Below, one piece after another: positions 1-10,204 of a DNA stretch of 64,000 bases. The notes under the pieces were generated by a model. That model searched no databases and was not told where the DNA came from. It worked only from the letters and a program-made list of their open reading frames with translations. The stretch covers positions 2,568,501 through 2,632,500 of the forward strand of contig CP101033.1 in assembly GCA_041319085.1 (NCBI GenBank), written 5' to 3'. How positions within the stretch are numbered: position 1 is the stretch's first letter; each line of letters starts with the position of its first letter. A program made the translations under genes and the position numbers. The stretch is from Aeromonas veronii. Lineage in GTDB: Bacteria; Pseudomonadota; Gammaproteobacteria; Enterobacterales; Aeromonadaceae.

Positions 1-1
1 C

Positions 2-40
2 GAAGTGCAGCTGGAGCCCCAGACGCAAACTCAAGCTTAA
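2..40 (+). CDS. 3' end of a plus-strand gene, possibly xseA (partial)
   Basis: Only the last twelve codons would be visible (EVQLEPQTQTQA then stop). In E. coli the gene next to yfgJ-der, transcribed toward it, is xseA (exonuclease VII large subunit), and the plus-strand terminator at 109-134 fits a gene ending here. A second plus frame stays open to 110 but uses less typical codons. The identity rests on synteny alone and the frame choice is uncertain. Confidence 0.35.
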   Translation, partial: EVQLEPQTQTQA

Positions 41-108
41 TGACATCAAGCGCAACCTGTGGCGCAGAAATCGATCCTATACCCTGCTTATTGCAGAGCA
101 CACAGCAT

Positions 109-134
109 AAACCCGGCATTCGCCGGGTTTTTTT
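109..134 (+). terminator. rho-independent terminator after the plus-strand gene
   Basis: Stem AACCCGGC / GCCGGGTT with a four-base loop is followed by a run of seven T. It lies between the convergent end of the left-hand gene and yfgJ. On the minus strand the T run is short, so it mainly serves the plus-strand gene. Confidence 0.8.
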
Positions 135-160
135 ATCTTAATTGTCACCTGATAACCGTC

Positions 161-385
161 TTACACCAACGCCACCTTGAACTGCACCACCCGTTTGGAG
201 ATCAGCGAGTTGCAGTGGTTGCAGAAGTAATCCACCGCGCCGCACGCCTTGAGACGCTCCAGCTCCTGTTGGCAGGTGGGGCAGATGGCCGTGACGCGAA
301 CAGGGGCCTGGCACTGACCACAGGTCTGTTCCTTGCTGCGGGTATCCAGTTCAGCCTGGCATGACGGGCAAAGCAGCGCTTCCAT
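161..385 (-). CDS. yfgJ: YfgJ-like zinc-ribbon protein
   Basis: A 74-aa protein with nine cysteines, eight of them in CxxC pairs at about residues 6/9, 22/25, 35/38 and 55/58, which suggests two zinc ribbons. E. coli has a similar small zinc-ribbon gene, yfgJ, immediately downstream of der, so position supports the name. The ATG at 385 was chosen because GAGGAG lies just upstream; the frame is open further 5' but without a ribosome site. It is the last gene of the hisS-yfgM-bamB-der run. Its molecular function is not known to me. Confidence 0.8.
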   Translation of the reverse strand: MEALLCPSCQAELDTRSKEQTCGQCQAPVRVTAICPTCQQELERLKACGAVDYFCNHCNSLISKRVVQFKVALV

Positions 386-513
386 TGTCGACTCCTCATA
401 AAGTGAACCTGCGATGGGCTTGCTTGCCCATGGCGGGTTCCCCTCCCCGCCGGACATTACGCTACTGCAGGGGGAATAACAACGCGGCTGCCGGTGAGGG
501 CAGCCGCAAGGAC

Positions 514-2010
514 TTATTTCTTCTTCATCTTCAGCAGGCGTTTGCGCTGACGCTCCTGACTCAGAGTCATGGTGTTCTTCTTGCCTTCAAACGGGTTGAC
601 CGACTCCTGGAACTCGACCCGGATCGGCGAGCCCATGATCTTGAGGGACTTGCGGAAGTAGTTGATCAGATACCGCTTGTAGGAGTCCGGTAAATCGTTG
701 AGCTGGTTACCGTGGATCACGATACGCGGCGGGTTGTAGCCACCGGCGTGCGCATACTTGAGCTTGACGCGGCGACCGTTGACCATCGGCGGCTGGTGAT
801 CTTCCTGCGCCATCTGCATGATGCGGGTTAGCATCGCCGTGCTGGTACGGCGGGTGGCGGACTGGTAAGCCTCCTGAATGGATTCAAACAGGTGGCCAAC
901 ACCGCTGCCGTGCAGGGCGGAGATGAAGTGGACGCGGGCGAAGTCGATGAAGCCCAGACGTCTGTCCAGCTCGTTCTTCACATCCTCTTTCACCTTCTGA
1001 TCCAGACCATCCCACTTGTTCACCACCAGCACCACGGAGCGGCCGGAGTGGAGCACGAAGCCGAGAATGCTCAAGTCCTGATCGGTGATGGTCTCCTGGG
1101 CGTCGATCACCAGCAGGCAGACGTTGGCATCTTCGATGGCTTTCAGGGTTTTGATGACGGAGAACTTCTCCACCGTCTCGTGCACCTTGCCACGACGACG
1201 CACACCGGCGGTGTCGATGACCACATACTTCTGCTCGTCACGCTCCATCGGAATGTAGACGGAGTCGCGGGTGGTGCCGGGCATGTCATAGACGATGACC
1301 CGATCTTCACCCAGCATGCGGTTGGTCAGGGTAGATTTACCGACGTTGGGACGACCGACGATGGCAAACTTGATGGGCAGGTCGGCAAACGGGGTCTCTT
1401 TGGTATCTTCCTTGGTATCCAGATCACCGGCAGCCACCATGCGCAGCAGGGCTTCTTCGTCGAAGTCCTCCTCTTCCTCATCCTGCGCATCTTCATCGGT
1501 AGCGGCGTCGACCAGGGTCTCCAGATGGGGAGCCAGGGCCAGTTCCAGCAGGCTCAGCACGCCACGACCGTGGGCGGCCGCGATCTGGTAAACCTCACCC
1601 AGCGCCAGACCGTAGAACTCGGAAACCGCAGAGTCACCGTCGATGCCATCGGTCTTGTTGGCCACTAGAAATACCTTCTTGTGGGCCTTGCGCAGGTGCT
1701 CGGCGATGGCTTGATCCGCCGCGGTCAGTCCGGCACGGGCATCCACCATGAACAGCACGACATCCGCTTCTTCGATGGCCAGCAGGGATTGCTCGGCCAT
1801 CTTCAGCTCGATCCCCTCTTCGGTGCCATCGATACCGCCGGTATCGACCACGATAAATTCCAGCTCGCCCAACTTCGCCTGACCGTATTTACGGTCCCGG
1901 GTCAGACCGGGAAAATCGGCAACCAGGGCATCCCGAGTACGGGTCAAGCGGTTAAACAGGGTGGATTTCCCCACGTTGGGGCGGCCCACCAGGGCTACTA
2001 CAGGAGTCAT
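514..2010 (-). CDS. der: GTPase Der (EngA), ribosome assembly
   Basis: A 498-aa double GTPase needed for 50S subunit maturation. Two G domains are visible. The first has GRPNVGKS at 9-16, DTGG at 56-59 and NKTD at 118-121. The second has GRPNVGKS at 219-226, DTAG near 266 and NKWD at 331-334. A strongly acidic linker (about 171-187) separates them, and a basic KH-like C-terminal domain ends in a lysine-rich tail. The length is close to the E. coli protein (about 490 aa). GAGG lies six bases before the ATG. It follows bamB by about 75 bp in the same direction. Confidence 0.98.
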   Translation of the reverse strand: MTPVVALVGRPNVGKSTLFNRLTRTRDALVADFPGLTRDRKYGQAKLGELEFIVVDTGGIDGTEEGIELKMAEQSLLAIEEADVVLFMVDARAGLTAADQAIAEHLRKAHKKVFLVANKTDGIDGDSAVSEFYGLALGEVYQIAAAHGRGVLSLLELALAPHLETLVDAATDEDAQDEEEEDFDEEALLRMVAAGDLDTKEDTKETPFADLPIKFAIVGRPNVGKSTLTNRMLGEDRVIVYDMPGTTRDSVYIPMERDEQKYVVIDTAGVRRRGKVHETVEKFSVIKTLKAIEDANVCLLVIDAQETITDQDLSILGFVLHSGRSVVLVVNKWDGLDQKVKEDVKNELDRRLGFIDFARVHFISALHGSGVGHLFESIQEAYQSATRRTSTAMLTRIMQMAQEDHQPPMVNGRRVKLKYAHAGGYNPPRIVIHGNQLNDLPDSYKRYLINYFRKSLKIMGSPIRVEFQESVNPFEGKKNTMTLSQERQRKRLLKMKKK

Positions 2011-2084
2011 AAAAGCCTCATTCTCAAGACGACAAAGGCTCCGGGTCCGAAGACCAGGAGCCGGATATTCACATTATCGGACGA

Positions 2085-3269
2085 TCAAGGACGCTTGAGG
2101 GCGTACAACTTGCCGTCACGGCTCTGCACATACAGGGTCTCGCCATCCACCAGCGGAGCGGCGTAGAGACCACTGCTATCGAGCTGCTGCATCGCCTTGA
2201 TGGACCCGTCGGTACGATCAAGCCAATACAAGTATCCTTCCACATCACCCACCACCACATAGTCACCGAAGATGACTGGTGCAGTGACGGTACGATTCTC
2301 CAGCTGGGTGTTGGACCACAGCTCCAGACCGTTGCGACGATCGATGGCAAACAGATGGCTGCGGCTGTCGGTCAGCACGATGGCATTGCCGGTCATCGCC
2401 AGATCGCGATAGCCGGAATATTTGCGCTTCCACACTTCATCGCCGGTCATCAGTTTGCGCGCCATCAACTGACCGTTGTAGGCGATGGCATAGAGCTCAT
2501 CACCGGCAATCAGCGGGCTGGCATCGACGTCAACCATGCGGTCCAGTTCGGTAGCACCGCGGGCATCCGCCACCTTGGACTGACGCACCGGCTGGCCATT
2601 GCTCAGCAGGGCAATGCCCACCTTGCCATCGGCACGACCGTAAATCACGGCGCCGTTGGTGATCACCGGCGCACCGGCACTGCGCAGGGTCAGCGGCGGC
2701 TGCTCTTCGGAGAGCGACCACTGCAGCTTGCCTTCGTCGGTATCGAGTGCAATCAGGCGACCGGAGGTGGTCAGTACCACCACCCGGCCATCTTCCACCG
2801 CGGGGCTCGCCACCACTTCGCCGGGCACATTGGTCTGCCACAGCACGTCACCGTTCTCTTCGTTCAGGGCATAGACCACCCCGTTCTCGGAGCCGAGGAA
2901 CAACTTGCCGTAACGGGAGACCAGACCACCGGAGAGGCGGGCGCTGCGCTTGTCGGCATTGACCGGCAGGTCAGCCAGATCGACGGTCCAGAGGCGATCG
3001 CCACTGGCCCGGTTAAAGGCACTGACATCGCCGTCACGGGCCGCCGCGTAGATGCGATCCTCTTCCACCACCGGCTTGAGCTGAGAGTAAAAGTCCCCGA
3101 TGCCATCACCTACGGTGGATGACCATGCGGTGTCGGCAGTGAAGGCAGATTCAACCTTGGGCAGCGGCGCCATCGGGTTGAGATCCTCTTCCGAACTGAA
3201 CAGGGAGCAACCCTGCAGAGCGAAGGAGACCGCAGCCCCCAGCGCCACCATCTTGAATAGATTACGCAT
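2085..3269 (-). CDS. bamB: outer-membrane assembly lipoprotein BamB
   Basis: A 394-aa lipoprotein with a signal peptide and lipobox LQGC (lipidated Cys21). It is followed by WD-like beta-propeller repeats of the PQQ type (for example GKLFLGSENGVVYAL, DGKLYALK). It is a subunit of the BAM complex that inserts beta-barrel proteins into the outer membrane. I chose the ATG at 3269. It has GAGG six bases upstream, and it overlaps the yfgM stop by eight bases (ATGCGTAA), which suggests translational coupling. An in-frame GTG at 3281 is less likely. Confidence 0.95.
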   Translation of the reverse strand: MRNLFKMVALGAAVSFALQGCSLFSSEEDLNPMAPLPKVESAFTADTAWSSTVGDGIGDFYSQLKPVVEEDRIYAAARDGDVSAFNRASGDRLWTVDLADLPVNADKRSARLSGGLVSRYGKLFLGSENGVVYALNEENGDVLWQTNVPGEVVASPAVEDGRVVVLTTSGRLIALDTDEGKLQWSLSEEQPPLTLRSAGAPVITNGAVIYGRADGKVGIALLSNGQPVRQSKVADARGATELDRMVDVDASPLIAGDELYAIAYNGQLMARKLMTGDEVWKRKYSGYRDLAMTGNAIVLTDSRSHLFAIDRRNGLELWSNTQLENRTVTAPVIFGDYVVVGDVEGYLYWLDRTDGSIKAMQQLDSSGLYAAPLVDGETLYVQSRDGKLYALKRP

Positions 3270-3912
3270 CCGGTGCCTCACCAGTCGCTACGGCCGGCAG
3301 GGCCAGATCGTCCATTTTCAGCTTGAGCTCGGCGCTACCCTGCAGACCGCCGGCATCCGCCGCCGCCTGATAGGCATCACGAGCCTCTTCGGTCTTGCCC
3401 TGCTTTTGCAGCACATCACCACGGGCTTCGGCTACCTGCGCCTTGAAGGCGTCATTCTGGACGGTCGCCAGCTTGGCCAGCGCGTCGTCCGCCTTGCCCT
3501 GATCATTCAGCACGCGGGCCAGTCGCAGAGTCGCGATAGGACGAATGCTCTCGTCACCTGTGGTCGCCACCAGGCTCAGCTGCTCGGCAGCCAGATCCAG
3601 CTTGCCTGCCTTGACGGCAGCGGCAGCCAGTTGCAGCGCAGCCAGCTCGGCATAGGAGTCACCCTTGTTGGCGGTGACAAACTGCTGCGCCTGCTCTAAA
3701 CCGACAGCATCACCCTTTGCCAGCTGTTCAATCACTTGACTGTAAGCCTGGGAGGAGGCCTCCATGGTCTCTTGCTGGTGCTGGTTGTAATAGCGCCAGC
3801 CGAACAGACCGACCAGACCGATCACGGTCCCGGCAATCACCGAGGTCCCGTTCTCTTTCCACCACTCCTTGATAACCTCAACCTGTTGTTCTTCGGTGGT
3901 ATAGACTTCCAC
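3262..3912 (-). CDS. yfgM: YfgM, SecYEG-associated periplasmic TPR protein
   Basis: A 216-aa protein. A short cytoplasmic N-terminus precedes one membrane segment (about residues 24-40, VIAGTVIGLVGLFGWRYY), and an alanine-rich helical TPR domain faces the periplasm. E. coli YfgM (about 206 aa) is an ancillary subunit of the Sec translocon that works with PpiD and periplasmic chaperones. The gene starts four bases after the hisS stop and overlaps the bamB start. Confidence 0.93.
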   Translation of the reverse strand: MEVYTTEEQQVEVIKEWWKENGTSVIAGTVIGLVGLFGWRYYNQHQQETMEASSQAYSQVIEQLAKGDAVGLEQAQQFVTANKGDSYAELAALQLAAAAVKAGKLDLAAEQLSLVATTGDESIRPIATLRLARVLNDQGKADDALAKLATVQNDAFKAQVAEARGDVLQKQGKTEEARDAYQAAADAGGLQGSAELKLKMDDLALPAVATGEAPDA

Positions 3913-3915
3913 AGC

Positions 3916-5193
3916 TTACTCTCCTTTGGCTGCCAGCAGGGCAATGGCGGCGTCAACCTTGATGGTCTGTTGCTCGGCCTGACCACGCAGATATTTGATA
4001 GTGATCTCCCCGTTTTGCACCTCGGTCTCACCAAGGATCAGGGCGATTGCCGCGCCGCTCTTGTCGGCACGTTTGAGTTGTTTCTTGAAGTTGCCCCCCC
4101 CGCAGTGGCTCATCAGGCGCAAGTCCGGCAGGGCATCGCGCAGACGCTCGGCCAACTGGAAGCCAGCCTGCTCGGTCCCCTCGCCCACCATCGCCAGATA
4201 GACATCCACCGCCGGGCGAATATCGGCGTTGAGCTCGAGGGTCTCCAGCATCAGCACCAGACGTTCCATGCCCATGGCGAAGCCCACGGCCGGGGTCGGT
4301 TGACCGCCCAGTTGCTCCACCAGGCCATCGTAGCGACCACCGGCACAGACGGTGCCCTGGGCACCCAGACTGCTGGTAACCCACTCGAACACGGTCAGGT
4401 TGTAGTAGTCAAGACCACGCACCAGACGCTCGTTCACTTCGTATTTGATACCGGCGGACTCGAGCAGGCGCTTGAGCCCCTCGAAGTGGGCCAGGCTCTC
4501 TTCGCCCAGATGGTCGAACAGACGCGGGGCACCCACCAGAATGGCTTGTACCTTTTCATCCTTGGAGTCGAGCACCCGCAGCGGGTTGCTGTACATACGG
4601 CGCTGGCTCTCTTCGTCCAGCTGATCCTTGTACTGCTCCAGATAGGCCACCAGCGCATCGCGGTAAGCGGCCCGCTCGGCGCTCTGGCCCAGGGTGTTGA
4701 GCTGCAGGGTCACATGCTCACTGATGCCAAACAGACGCCACAGACGGTGGGTCAGCATGATCAGCTCAGCATCAATATCCGGCCCGTTGATGCCAAACAG
4801 CTCGACACCGAATTGGTGGAACTGGCGGTAACGGCCCTTCTGAGGACGCTCGTGACGGAACATGGGGCCGATGTACCACATCCGGCGTTCCTGGTTGTAA
4901 AGCAGACCGTGCTCGATACCGGCACGAACGCAGCTGGCGGTCCCTTCCGGACGCAGGCTCAGACTGTCGCCGTTGCGGTCTTCAAAGGTATACATCTCTT
5001 TTTCAACCACGTCGGTCACTTCACCGATGGCGCGCTTGAACAGATGAGTCTGCTCGACAATCGGCATGCGCACTTCGCTGTAGCCATAGCTGGCAACGAC
5101 CTGGCGCAGGATCTGTTCAACCTTCTGCCATACCGGGCTCTGCTCCGGCAGGCAATCATTCATACCGCGAATAGCTTGGATCTGTTTTGCCAC
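3916..5193 (-). CDS. hisS: histidine-tRNA ligase
   Basis: A 425-aa class II aminoacyl-tRNA synthetase. Visible motifs are the motif 2 region [16 protein letters not shown], the histidine-specific [15 protein letters not shown], and motif 3 [11 protein letters not shown]-terminal anticodon-binding domain follows. Start codon is GTG (GTGGCAAAACAG), which places the N-terminus exactly where the E. coli enzyme begins ([13 protein letters not shown]). It heads the hisS-yfgM-bamB-der-yfgJ unit and has its own promoter at 5230-5258. Confidence 0.98.
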   Translation of the reverse strand: MAKQIQAIRGMNDCLPEQSPVWQKVEQILRQVVASYGYSEVRMPIVEQTHLFKRAIGEVTDVVEKEMYTFEDRNGDSLSLRPEGTASCVRAGIEHGLLYNQERRMWYIGPMFRHERPQKGRYRQFHQFGVELFGINGPDIDAELIMLTHRLWRLFGISEHVTLQLNTLGQSAERAAYRDALVAYLEQYKDQLDEESQRRMYSNPLRVLDSKDEKVQAILVGAPRLFDHLGEESLAHFEGLKRLLESAGIKYEVNERLVRGLDYYNLTVFEWVTSSLGAQGTVCAGGRYDGLVEQLGGQPTPAVGFAMGMERLVLMLETLELNADIRPAVDVYLAMVGEGTEQAGFQLAERLRDALPDLRLMSHCGGGNFKKQLKRADKSGAAIALILGETEVQNGEITIKYLRGQAEQQTIKVDAAIALLAAKGE

Positions 5194-5229
5194 GTTGATA
5201 CTCGAGAAAAAGAGGTAAAATTTGGCCGC

Positions 5230-5258
5230 ATTATAGGGATTTTCCCCCCCAAGGTAAA
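5230..5258 (-). promoter_or_regulatory. sigma70-type promoter of hisS
   Basis: On the minus strand a perfect -10 TATAAT (5230-5235) lies 17 bases from TTTACC (5253-5258), a four-of-six match to the -35 consensus. It sits between the ispG terminator and hisS and points toward hisS. Confidence 0.7.
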
Positions 5259-5298
5259 ATCAGGGGATCCGGATGCGGGATTTAAAATCAGTCACCTG

Positions 5299-5323
5299 GA
5301 AAAAGGGCCACCCAATGTGGCCC
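5299..5323 (-). terminator. rho-independent terminator of the ispG unit
   Basis: On the minus strand GGGCCAC / GTGGCCC with a five-base loop is followed by TTTTT. It lies eight bases after the ispG stop and separates that unit from hisS. Confidence 0.88.
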
Positions 5324-5331
5324 CGATTGGC

Positions 5332-6462
5332 TCAATCCTTGTCCACCCGGATCCGGTTGGCAGGATCCATCATGGCGGCCCGGGCGCGAATGCGTCGCTC
5401 CAGCACCGGAATGAGATCCTTGTTGTCTAGCCTGTCGACCCGCTGGCCCCCTTCATAGAATGCACTCTTGTTGGCGGCCCCCGCCAGACCAAGATCAGAG
5501 ACCAGCGCTTCGCCCGGGCCATTCACCACACAACCGATGATGGAGACATCCATCGGGGTGATGATGTCTTCGAGCCGCTCTTCCAGTGCGTTGACGGTGG
5601 CGATCACATCGAACTCCTGCCGTGAGCAGGAGGGACAGGCGATGAAGTTGATGCCACGGGAGCGAATACGCAGGGATTTGAGAATATCGAAACCGACTTT
5701 GATCTCTTCCACCGGATCGGCAGCAAGGGAGATGCGAATGGTATCGCCGATCCCGTCAGCCAGCAGCATGCCCAGACCAATGGCAGACTTCACCGCACCG
5801 GCACGGAAACCGCCCGCTTCGGTGATGCCCAGATGAAGCGGCTGCTCGATCTGTTTGGCCAGCAGGCGATAGGCACCGACCGCCAGAAACACATCGGAGG
5901 CCTTGACGCTCACCTTGAAATTCTGGAAGTCGAGGCGATCGAGATAGTCCACGTGACGCATGGCGGACTCCACCAGCGCTTCGGGAGTCGGCTCACCGTA
6001 CTTCTCCTGAATATCTTTCTCCAGCGACCCGCCATTGACCCCGATACGGATCGGGATATTGAGGTCGCGCGCGCAATCGACCACCGAACGCACCCGCTGC
6101 TCGTTGCCGATGTTGCCCGGGTTGATACGCAAGCAGTCAGCACCGTACTCGGCCACTTTCAGGGCGATGCGATAGTCGAAGTGGATATCGGCGACGATGG
6201 GAATGCGGGTCTGCTGTTTGATGAGCCGGAAGGCTTCCGCCGCTTCCATGGTGGGCACGGAGACACGGACGATATCGGCACCGACCCGCTCGATCCGCTG
6301 GATCTGCTCGATGGTGGCGGCGACATCGGTGGTCTTGGTGTTGGTCATGGTCTGCACAGTAATGGGGGCATCGCCCCCAACCGGTACATTACCAACCATG
6401 ATCTGTCTGGATTTACGACGAATGATGGGTGATTCGTGAGACGACTTTTCGTGAACAGACAT
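5332..6462 (-). CDS. ispG: 4-hydroxy-3-methylbut-2-en-1-yl diphosphate synthase IspG
   Basis: A 376-aa [4Fe-4S] enzyme of the non-mevalonate isoprenoid pathway that converts MEcPP to HMBPP. Cluster ligands are visible as Cys276 and Cys279 (CPSC), Cys311 and Glu318 (GCVVNGPGE). The N-terminal TIM barrel is recognisable from [12 protein letters not shown] and [11 protein letters not shown]. The length is close to the E. coli protein (372 aa). It starts 10 bases after the rodZ stop and ends just before a terminator. Confidence 0.98.
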   Translation of the reverse strand: MSVHEKSSHESPIIRRKSRQIMVGNVPVGGDAPITVQTMTNTKTTDVAATIEQIQRIERVGADIVRVSVPTMEAAEAFRLIKQQTRIPIVADIHFDYRIALKVAEYGADCLRINPGNIGNEQRVRSVVDCARDLNIPIRIGVNGGSLEKDIQEKYGEPTPEALVESAMRHVDYLDRLDFQNFKVSVKASDVFLAVGAYRLLAKQIEQPLHLGITEAGGFRAGAVKSAIGLGMLLADGIGDTIRISLAADPVEEIKVGFDILKSLRIRSRGINFIACPSCSRQEFDVIATVNALEERLEDIITPMDVSIIGCVVNGPGEALVSDLGLAGAANKSAFYEGGQRVDRLDNKDLIPVLERRIRARAAMMDPANRIRVDKD

Positions 6463-6472
6463 GGGAAACAGA

Positions 6473-7441
6473 TTACTCCTGCGGCAGTGAGAAGCGGGCT
6501 GTACGACCGTTGTTGTAACGGCTCATATCAAACGACTGACCCTTGTAGTCAAGCTTGACGGCCATCGGCGCGCCAATGATGAACTTCAGGGGCTCGGCGC
6601 CTTCCAGCACCAGCTCGTCGTTGGCCTTCTTCAGACCACTGAACAGGGTCTTGCCGTTGGCATCCTTCACATCCAGCCAGCAATCGGCGGTGAAGCTCAT
6701 CTTCAGTTGCGGCGCAGTCGCCGGATCAACGACAGCCTCTTCAGATTCAGTGCCATTGGCACCGGATACTGCAGCATCGGTCGCAGTGCCGACAGCCGCG
6801 CTGACATCGCTCGGGGCAACAGCCGCAGAAGCAGGCGCCAGAGTAGCCGTCGCATCGGAGACCACTGCAGGGGCAGCCACGTCCGTGGCGGCCGGTGCGA
6901 TGGCAGCGCCTTCCACCGGAGCTGTGTTGATTGCATCGGGCGGCGTGATAGCCGGTTCAGCCGGAGTCGAACTGGTTGCACTCATCTCGGTGGCAGCCAG
7001 CGCGTCATCACCAGCGGAGCGACGGGCGGTGCTCTGCCACCACCAGGCGACCGAGAGCGCAATCAGCACCAGGATCACCAGCCAGGTCACCACCTTGAGC
7101 CGACTGTCGTTGGCTTGCTGGCGGGAGCGACGGGAAAAGCTCTGCATGTCGATATTGTCGGGAGGGGTCAGACCCAGCTTGTCGTAAGCGGCCAGAATGG
7201 TCTCCTCGGGGAGCCCGACCAACTTGGCATAGGTACGCAGATAGCCCCGGATAAAAGTATGGGACGTGTGCTTGTCGTAGGAATCCGATTCAATAGCGGC
7301 GATCAGGGTCAGACGAAGGTGAATGCGGGACGCAACCTGCTCTCGTGTCCAGCCGAGCTGTTCGCGGGCGTTGCGCAGCAATTGGCCTGGGCCCACTGCC
7401 TGGGAGTCGTCTTGGAAATCGTGTTGCTGTTCAATAGTCAT
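6473..7441 (-). CDS. rodZ: cytoskeletal protein RodZ
   Basis: A 322-aa bitopic membrane protein that links the MreB cytoskeleton to the cell-wall elongation machinery. An N-terminal Cro/C1-type helix-turn-helix domain (about 17-85) is followed by a basic stretch, one membrane segment (about 117-135, ending AWWW), an Ala/Thr/Pro-rich periplasmic linker, and a C-terminal beta domain of the DUF4115 type. The start overlaps the end of pilW by 11 bases. Confidence 0.95.
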   Translation of the reverse strand: MTIEQQHDFQDDSQAVGPGQLLRNAREQLGWTREQVASRIHLRLTLIAAIESDSYDKHTSHTFIRGYLRTYAKLVGLPEETILAAYDKLGLTPPDNIDMQSFSRRSRQQANDSRLKVVTWLVILVLIALSVAWWWQSTARRSAGDDALAATEMSATSSTPAEPAITPPDAINTAPVEGAAIAPAATDVAAPAVVSDATATLAPASAAVAPSDVSAAVGTATDAAVSGANGTESEEAVVDPATAPQLKMSFTADCWLDVKDANGKTLFSGLKKANDELVLEGAEPLKFIIGAPMAVKLDYKGQSFDMSRYNNGRTARFSLPQE

Positions 7442-8207
7442 TGGCTAAATAACGCTTGGCTTGTTGCGAAGTGGGATATTGCCTTACCAGCTCAGTCCCG
7501 AATTGGTGAAGTAATGCCGGCTTGTCCATCGCCTGTGCCAGCCGTAGTCTCAACCAGAGACTCTCCTCGTTCTCGTCTGACACACCGGCAAAACGGGCGA
7601 GGTAGGACTGTACATCAGGCAGCTTGCCATCTTTCATGGAAAGCTCGGCCAAGTCCAGCAATAACCTTGGATTGCGGGGATTATACCCCAAGGCCAGGCG
7701 ATAGTACTCGCTTGCTTTATCATTTCTATGATTTTGCTGAGCGCAAAGTGCCGCATTTTCATAGGTATCAGCAATTTTTACGTAGCCTGGCTGAACAACC
7801 GCCTGGTTGAACGCCTGATCTGCCTCGGCATAACGGCCGCGATCACAGAGGAAGGCCCCGTAGTTGTTCATTGCGTCAGCATTGGACGGGTCCATGGCCA
7901 AGGCATTTTTATAATAGGTCTCAGCCGCCTTGAAATCTCCGACCTTCTGGTAAAAGTAGGCAAAACCGATCTGAACCTGGGGGTTGGAGGAGTCATACTG
8001 GAGGGCGCGGTCAAGATTGAACTTGGCCTGCTCGGCATTGCCCTGACGCAGGTACTGAATACCCAGGTCGAGGCGAGTTTGGGCAGCCGCCTTAAGGTCG
8101 GGGCCCACTTCACGCTGGGTCGAATTCTGGCCAGCGTAAGTGGTCTCGGTCACACAGCCTGGCAGCGCGCAGAGCGCTGCCACTACGATCAATGTACGTG
8201 TATCCAT
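7431..8207 (-). CDS. pilW: type IV pilus biogenesis/stability lipoprotein PilW (PilF)
   Basis: A 258-aa TPR lipoprotein. The signal peptide ends in lipobox LPGC (Cys18) and is followed by several TPR repeats (for example DRALQYDSSNPQVQIGFAYFYQKVGDFKAAETYY). The family (PilF in Pseudomonas, PilW in Neisseria) is the pilotin that brings the PilQ secretin to the outer membrane. The ATG at 8207 gives a clean lipoprotein signal, but the AGGGA before it abuts the start. A TTG at 8222 in frame is the alternative. E. coli lacks this gene between rodZ and rlmN. Confidence 0.9.
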   Translation of the reverse strand: MDTRTLIVVAALCALPGCVTETTYAGQNSTQREVGPDLKAAAQTRLDLGIQYLRQGNAEQAKFNLDRALQYDSSNPQVQIGFAYFYQKVGDFKAAETYYKNALAMDPSNADAMNNYGAFLCDRGRYAEADQAFNQAVVQPGYVKIADTYENAALCAQQNHRNDKASEYYRLALGYNPRNPRLLLDLAELSMKDGKLPDVQSYLARFAGVSDENEESLWLRLRLAQAMDKPALLHQFGTELVRQYPTSQQAKRYLANDY

Positions 8208-8233
8208 TCCCTGTCTATACAATGGCTTAGCAT

Positions 8234-9337
8234 TTAAACCATTTTGACGGAAATCCCATCCTGTTGCATCCGATTTTTGATAGTTCGCTTGGTACGGTCA
8301 ATCACGTCACCCACCAGCTGACCACAGGCAGCGTCGATGTCATCACCACGGGTCTTGCGAACAATCACGGTGAAACCGTACTCCATCAGCACCTTGGAGA
8401 AGCGATCGATACGGCTGTTGCTCGGCTTGCCATATGGGTTGCCCGGGAAGGGGTTGAACGGGATCAGGTTGATCTTGCTCGGGGTATCCTTGAGCACCTT
8501 GGCCAGCTCGTGAGCATGCTGCATATCGTCATTGATATGATCGAGCAGCACATATTCCACTGTCACCCGCCCCCCGTTGGCATTGGACTTCTCGAGGTAA
8601 CGACGGACACCGGCGAGAAACTCCTCGATGTTGTACTTGTCGTTGATCGGCATGATCTCGGAGCGCAGCTTGTCGTTCGGGGCGTGCAGAGAGATAGCCA
8701 GCGCCACGTCGATCTGGTCGCCCAGCATGTCCAGCGCCGGTACCACGCCAGAGGTGGAGATGGTCACCCGGCGCTTGGAGATGCCAAAACCGTAGTCATC
8801 CATCATCAAGCGCATGGCGGGCACCACGTTGGCGAGGTTGAGCAGCGGCTCGCCCATCCCCATCATCACCACGTTGGTGATGGGGCGTTTGCCACCAACC
8901 ACGCGGGCAGCACGCCACACCTGACCGATGATCTCGGAGACTTTCAGGTTGCGGTTGAAGCCTTGCTGGGCGGTAGAGCAGAATTTGCACTCCAGCGCAC
9001 AGCCAACTTGAGAGGAAACGCAGAGGGTCGCGCGGTCATCTTCCGGGATATAGACGGTCTCGACTTCCTGATCACCCACCTGCAGGGCCCACTTGATAGT
9101 GCCATCGGCAGAGCGCTGCTCGCGGCTGATCTCGGGCGCCTTGATCTCGGCGATCGCCTTGAGGCGCTCCTTGAGCACCTTGTTGACGTTGGTCATCTGA
9201 TCGAAATCATCACACCCAAAGTGATAGATCCACTTCATGACTTGATCTGCCCGGAATGGCTTCTCGCCCAATTCGACGAAAAAGGCGCGCATGGCATCCC
9301 GATCAAGATCCAGCAGGTTGATTTTTGTTTCGCTCAT
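8234..9337 (-). CDS. rlmN: dual-specificity RNA methyltransferase RlmN
   Basis: A 367-aa radical SAM enzyme that methylates C2 of A2503 in 23S rRNA and A37 in some tRNAs. The radical SAM cluster motif CxxxCxxC is visible as CALECKFC, followed by [11 protein letters not shown], which is typical of the family. The ATG at 9337 has GAGG seven bases upstream; the frame is open 21 bases further without a ribosome site. It is the first gene of the rlmN-pilW-rodZ-ispG run. Confidence 0.97.
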   Translation of the reverse strand: MSETKINLLDLDRDAMRAFFVELGEKPFRADQVMKWIYHFGCDDFDQMTNVNKVLKERLKAIAEIKAPEISREQRSADGTIKWALQVGDQEVETVYIPEDDRATLCVSSQVGCALECKFCSTAQQGFNRNLKVSEIIGQVWRAARVVGGKRPITNVVMMGMGEPLLNLANVVPAMRLMMDDYGFGISKRRVTISTSGVVPALDMLGDQIDVALAISLHAPNDKLRSEIMPINDKYNIEEFLAGVRRYLEKSNANGGRVTVEYVLLDHINDDMQHAHELAKVLKDTPSKINLIPFNPFPGNPYGKPSNSRIDRFSKVLMEYGFTVIVRKTRGDDIDAACGQLVGDVIDRTKRTIKNRMQQDGISVKMV

Positions 9338-9456
9338 CAATGGCCTCAGTTCAAACACTTCATCAATTATTGGCTGACGACGTCAGGGGGCGGCATTGTA
9401 CAAATAATGGGTCTGGCTTTCCACCTGGAGAATAGAGGGATATTGCGTAAACGGCG

Positions 9457-9485
9457 AAAACAACAAAGGGAGCCGAAGCTCCCTT
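9457..9485 (-). terminator. rho-independent terminator of ndk
   Basis: On the minus strand AAGGGAGC, a TTCG tetraloop and GCTCCCTT are followed by the T-rich tail TGTTGTTTT. It lies 20 bases after the ndk stop. Confidence 0.85.
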
Positions 9486-9504
9486 GCAGGTATCAGTCGC
9501 GAGA

Positions 9505-9933
9505 TTAGTCGCGGGAGCAGAGCTCGTTTTCGCTGAAGAAGTAAGCGATCTCACGCTGGGCAGAGGCAAAGCTGTCGGCACCGTGCACCGCATTGCGATC
9601 GATGCTCTCACCAAAGCAGGCACGCAGGGTACCGGCCAGTGCTTGCTCGGGATTGGTCAGCCCCATCAGATCACGGTAACGCTGAACGGCATTTTCCCCT
9701 TCCAACACCTGCACCATGACCGGACCGGAGGTCATAAAAGTCACCAGCGCATCATAGAAAGGACGGCCTTGATGTTCGGCGTAGAAGCCGGCAGCCTGGT
9801 CGCTGGTCAGACGCAGCATTTTAGCGGCGACGATGGTGAAGCCAGCGCTTTCCATGCGGTGGTAGATCTCGCCGATCAGGTTCTTGCTGACAGCATCCGG
9901 TTTGACAATAGAGAAAGTACGTTCGATGGCCAT
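9505..9933 (-). CDS. ndk: nucleoside diphosphate kinase
   Basis: A 142-aa enzyme that transfers the gamma-phosphate of ATP to other (d)NDPs through a phosphohistidine. The signature NAVHGADS carries catalytic His117, and the N-terminus [12 protein letters not shown] is typical. The length matches E. coli Ndk (143 aa). It is flanked by its own terminator and, upstream, by a TATAAT at 9988-9993, so it is probably a single-gene unit. Confidence 0.98.
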   Translation of the reverse strand: MAIERTFSIVKPDAVSKNLIGEIYHRMESAGFTIVAAKMLRLTSDQAAGFYAEHQGRPFYDALVTFMTSGPVMVQVLEGENAVQRYRDLMGLTNPEQALAGTLRACFGESIDRNAVHGADSFASAQREIAYFFSENELCSRD

Positions 9934-9987
9934 TGATAGCTTTCCTTAACTACAGAGATTTATTGTTAGAATCCATGTTCGCTGGCG

Positions 9988-9993
9988 ATTATA
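9988..9993 (-). promoter_or_regulatory. -10 element of the ndk promoter
   Basis: TATAAT on the minus strand, 55 bases before the ndk start. No good -35 hexamer is seen at the usual distance; the upstream DNA is T-rich. Confidence 0.5.
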
Positions 9994-10179
9994 CGTAAAC
10001 AAAAATCCGAAAAACACACAAAAAAGCAACTTTTTATTAAACATCACCCCCTTGCAATCAACATCCACACTCATCTTGACCGAGCAGAGCCAGAAAATAT
10101 GTGCGCTTGCGCACGATAGTTACCTTAAGCAGCCAAAACCCCATCTTTTGCTCACTATTCGAACAGCATGAAAAAGGCA

Positions 10180-10187
10180 CCCGAAGG
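10180..10187. repeat. left target-site duplication of the IS
   Basis: CCCGAAGG directly before the left IS end, identical to 11688-11695. Confidence 0.85.
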
Positions 10188-10204
10188 CTGTCTCTTGATC
10201 ACAA

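Noticed and set aside
3736..5430. Plus-strand frame of 564 codons across hisS
   Set aside because: Antisense shadow of hisS and its promoter; composition is His/Gln-rich without domains.
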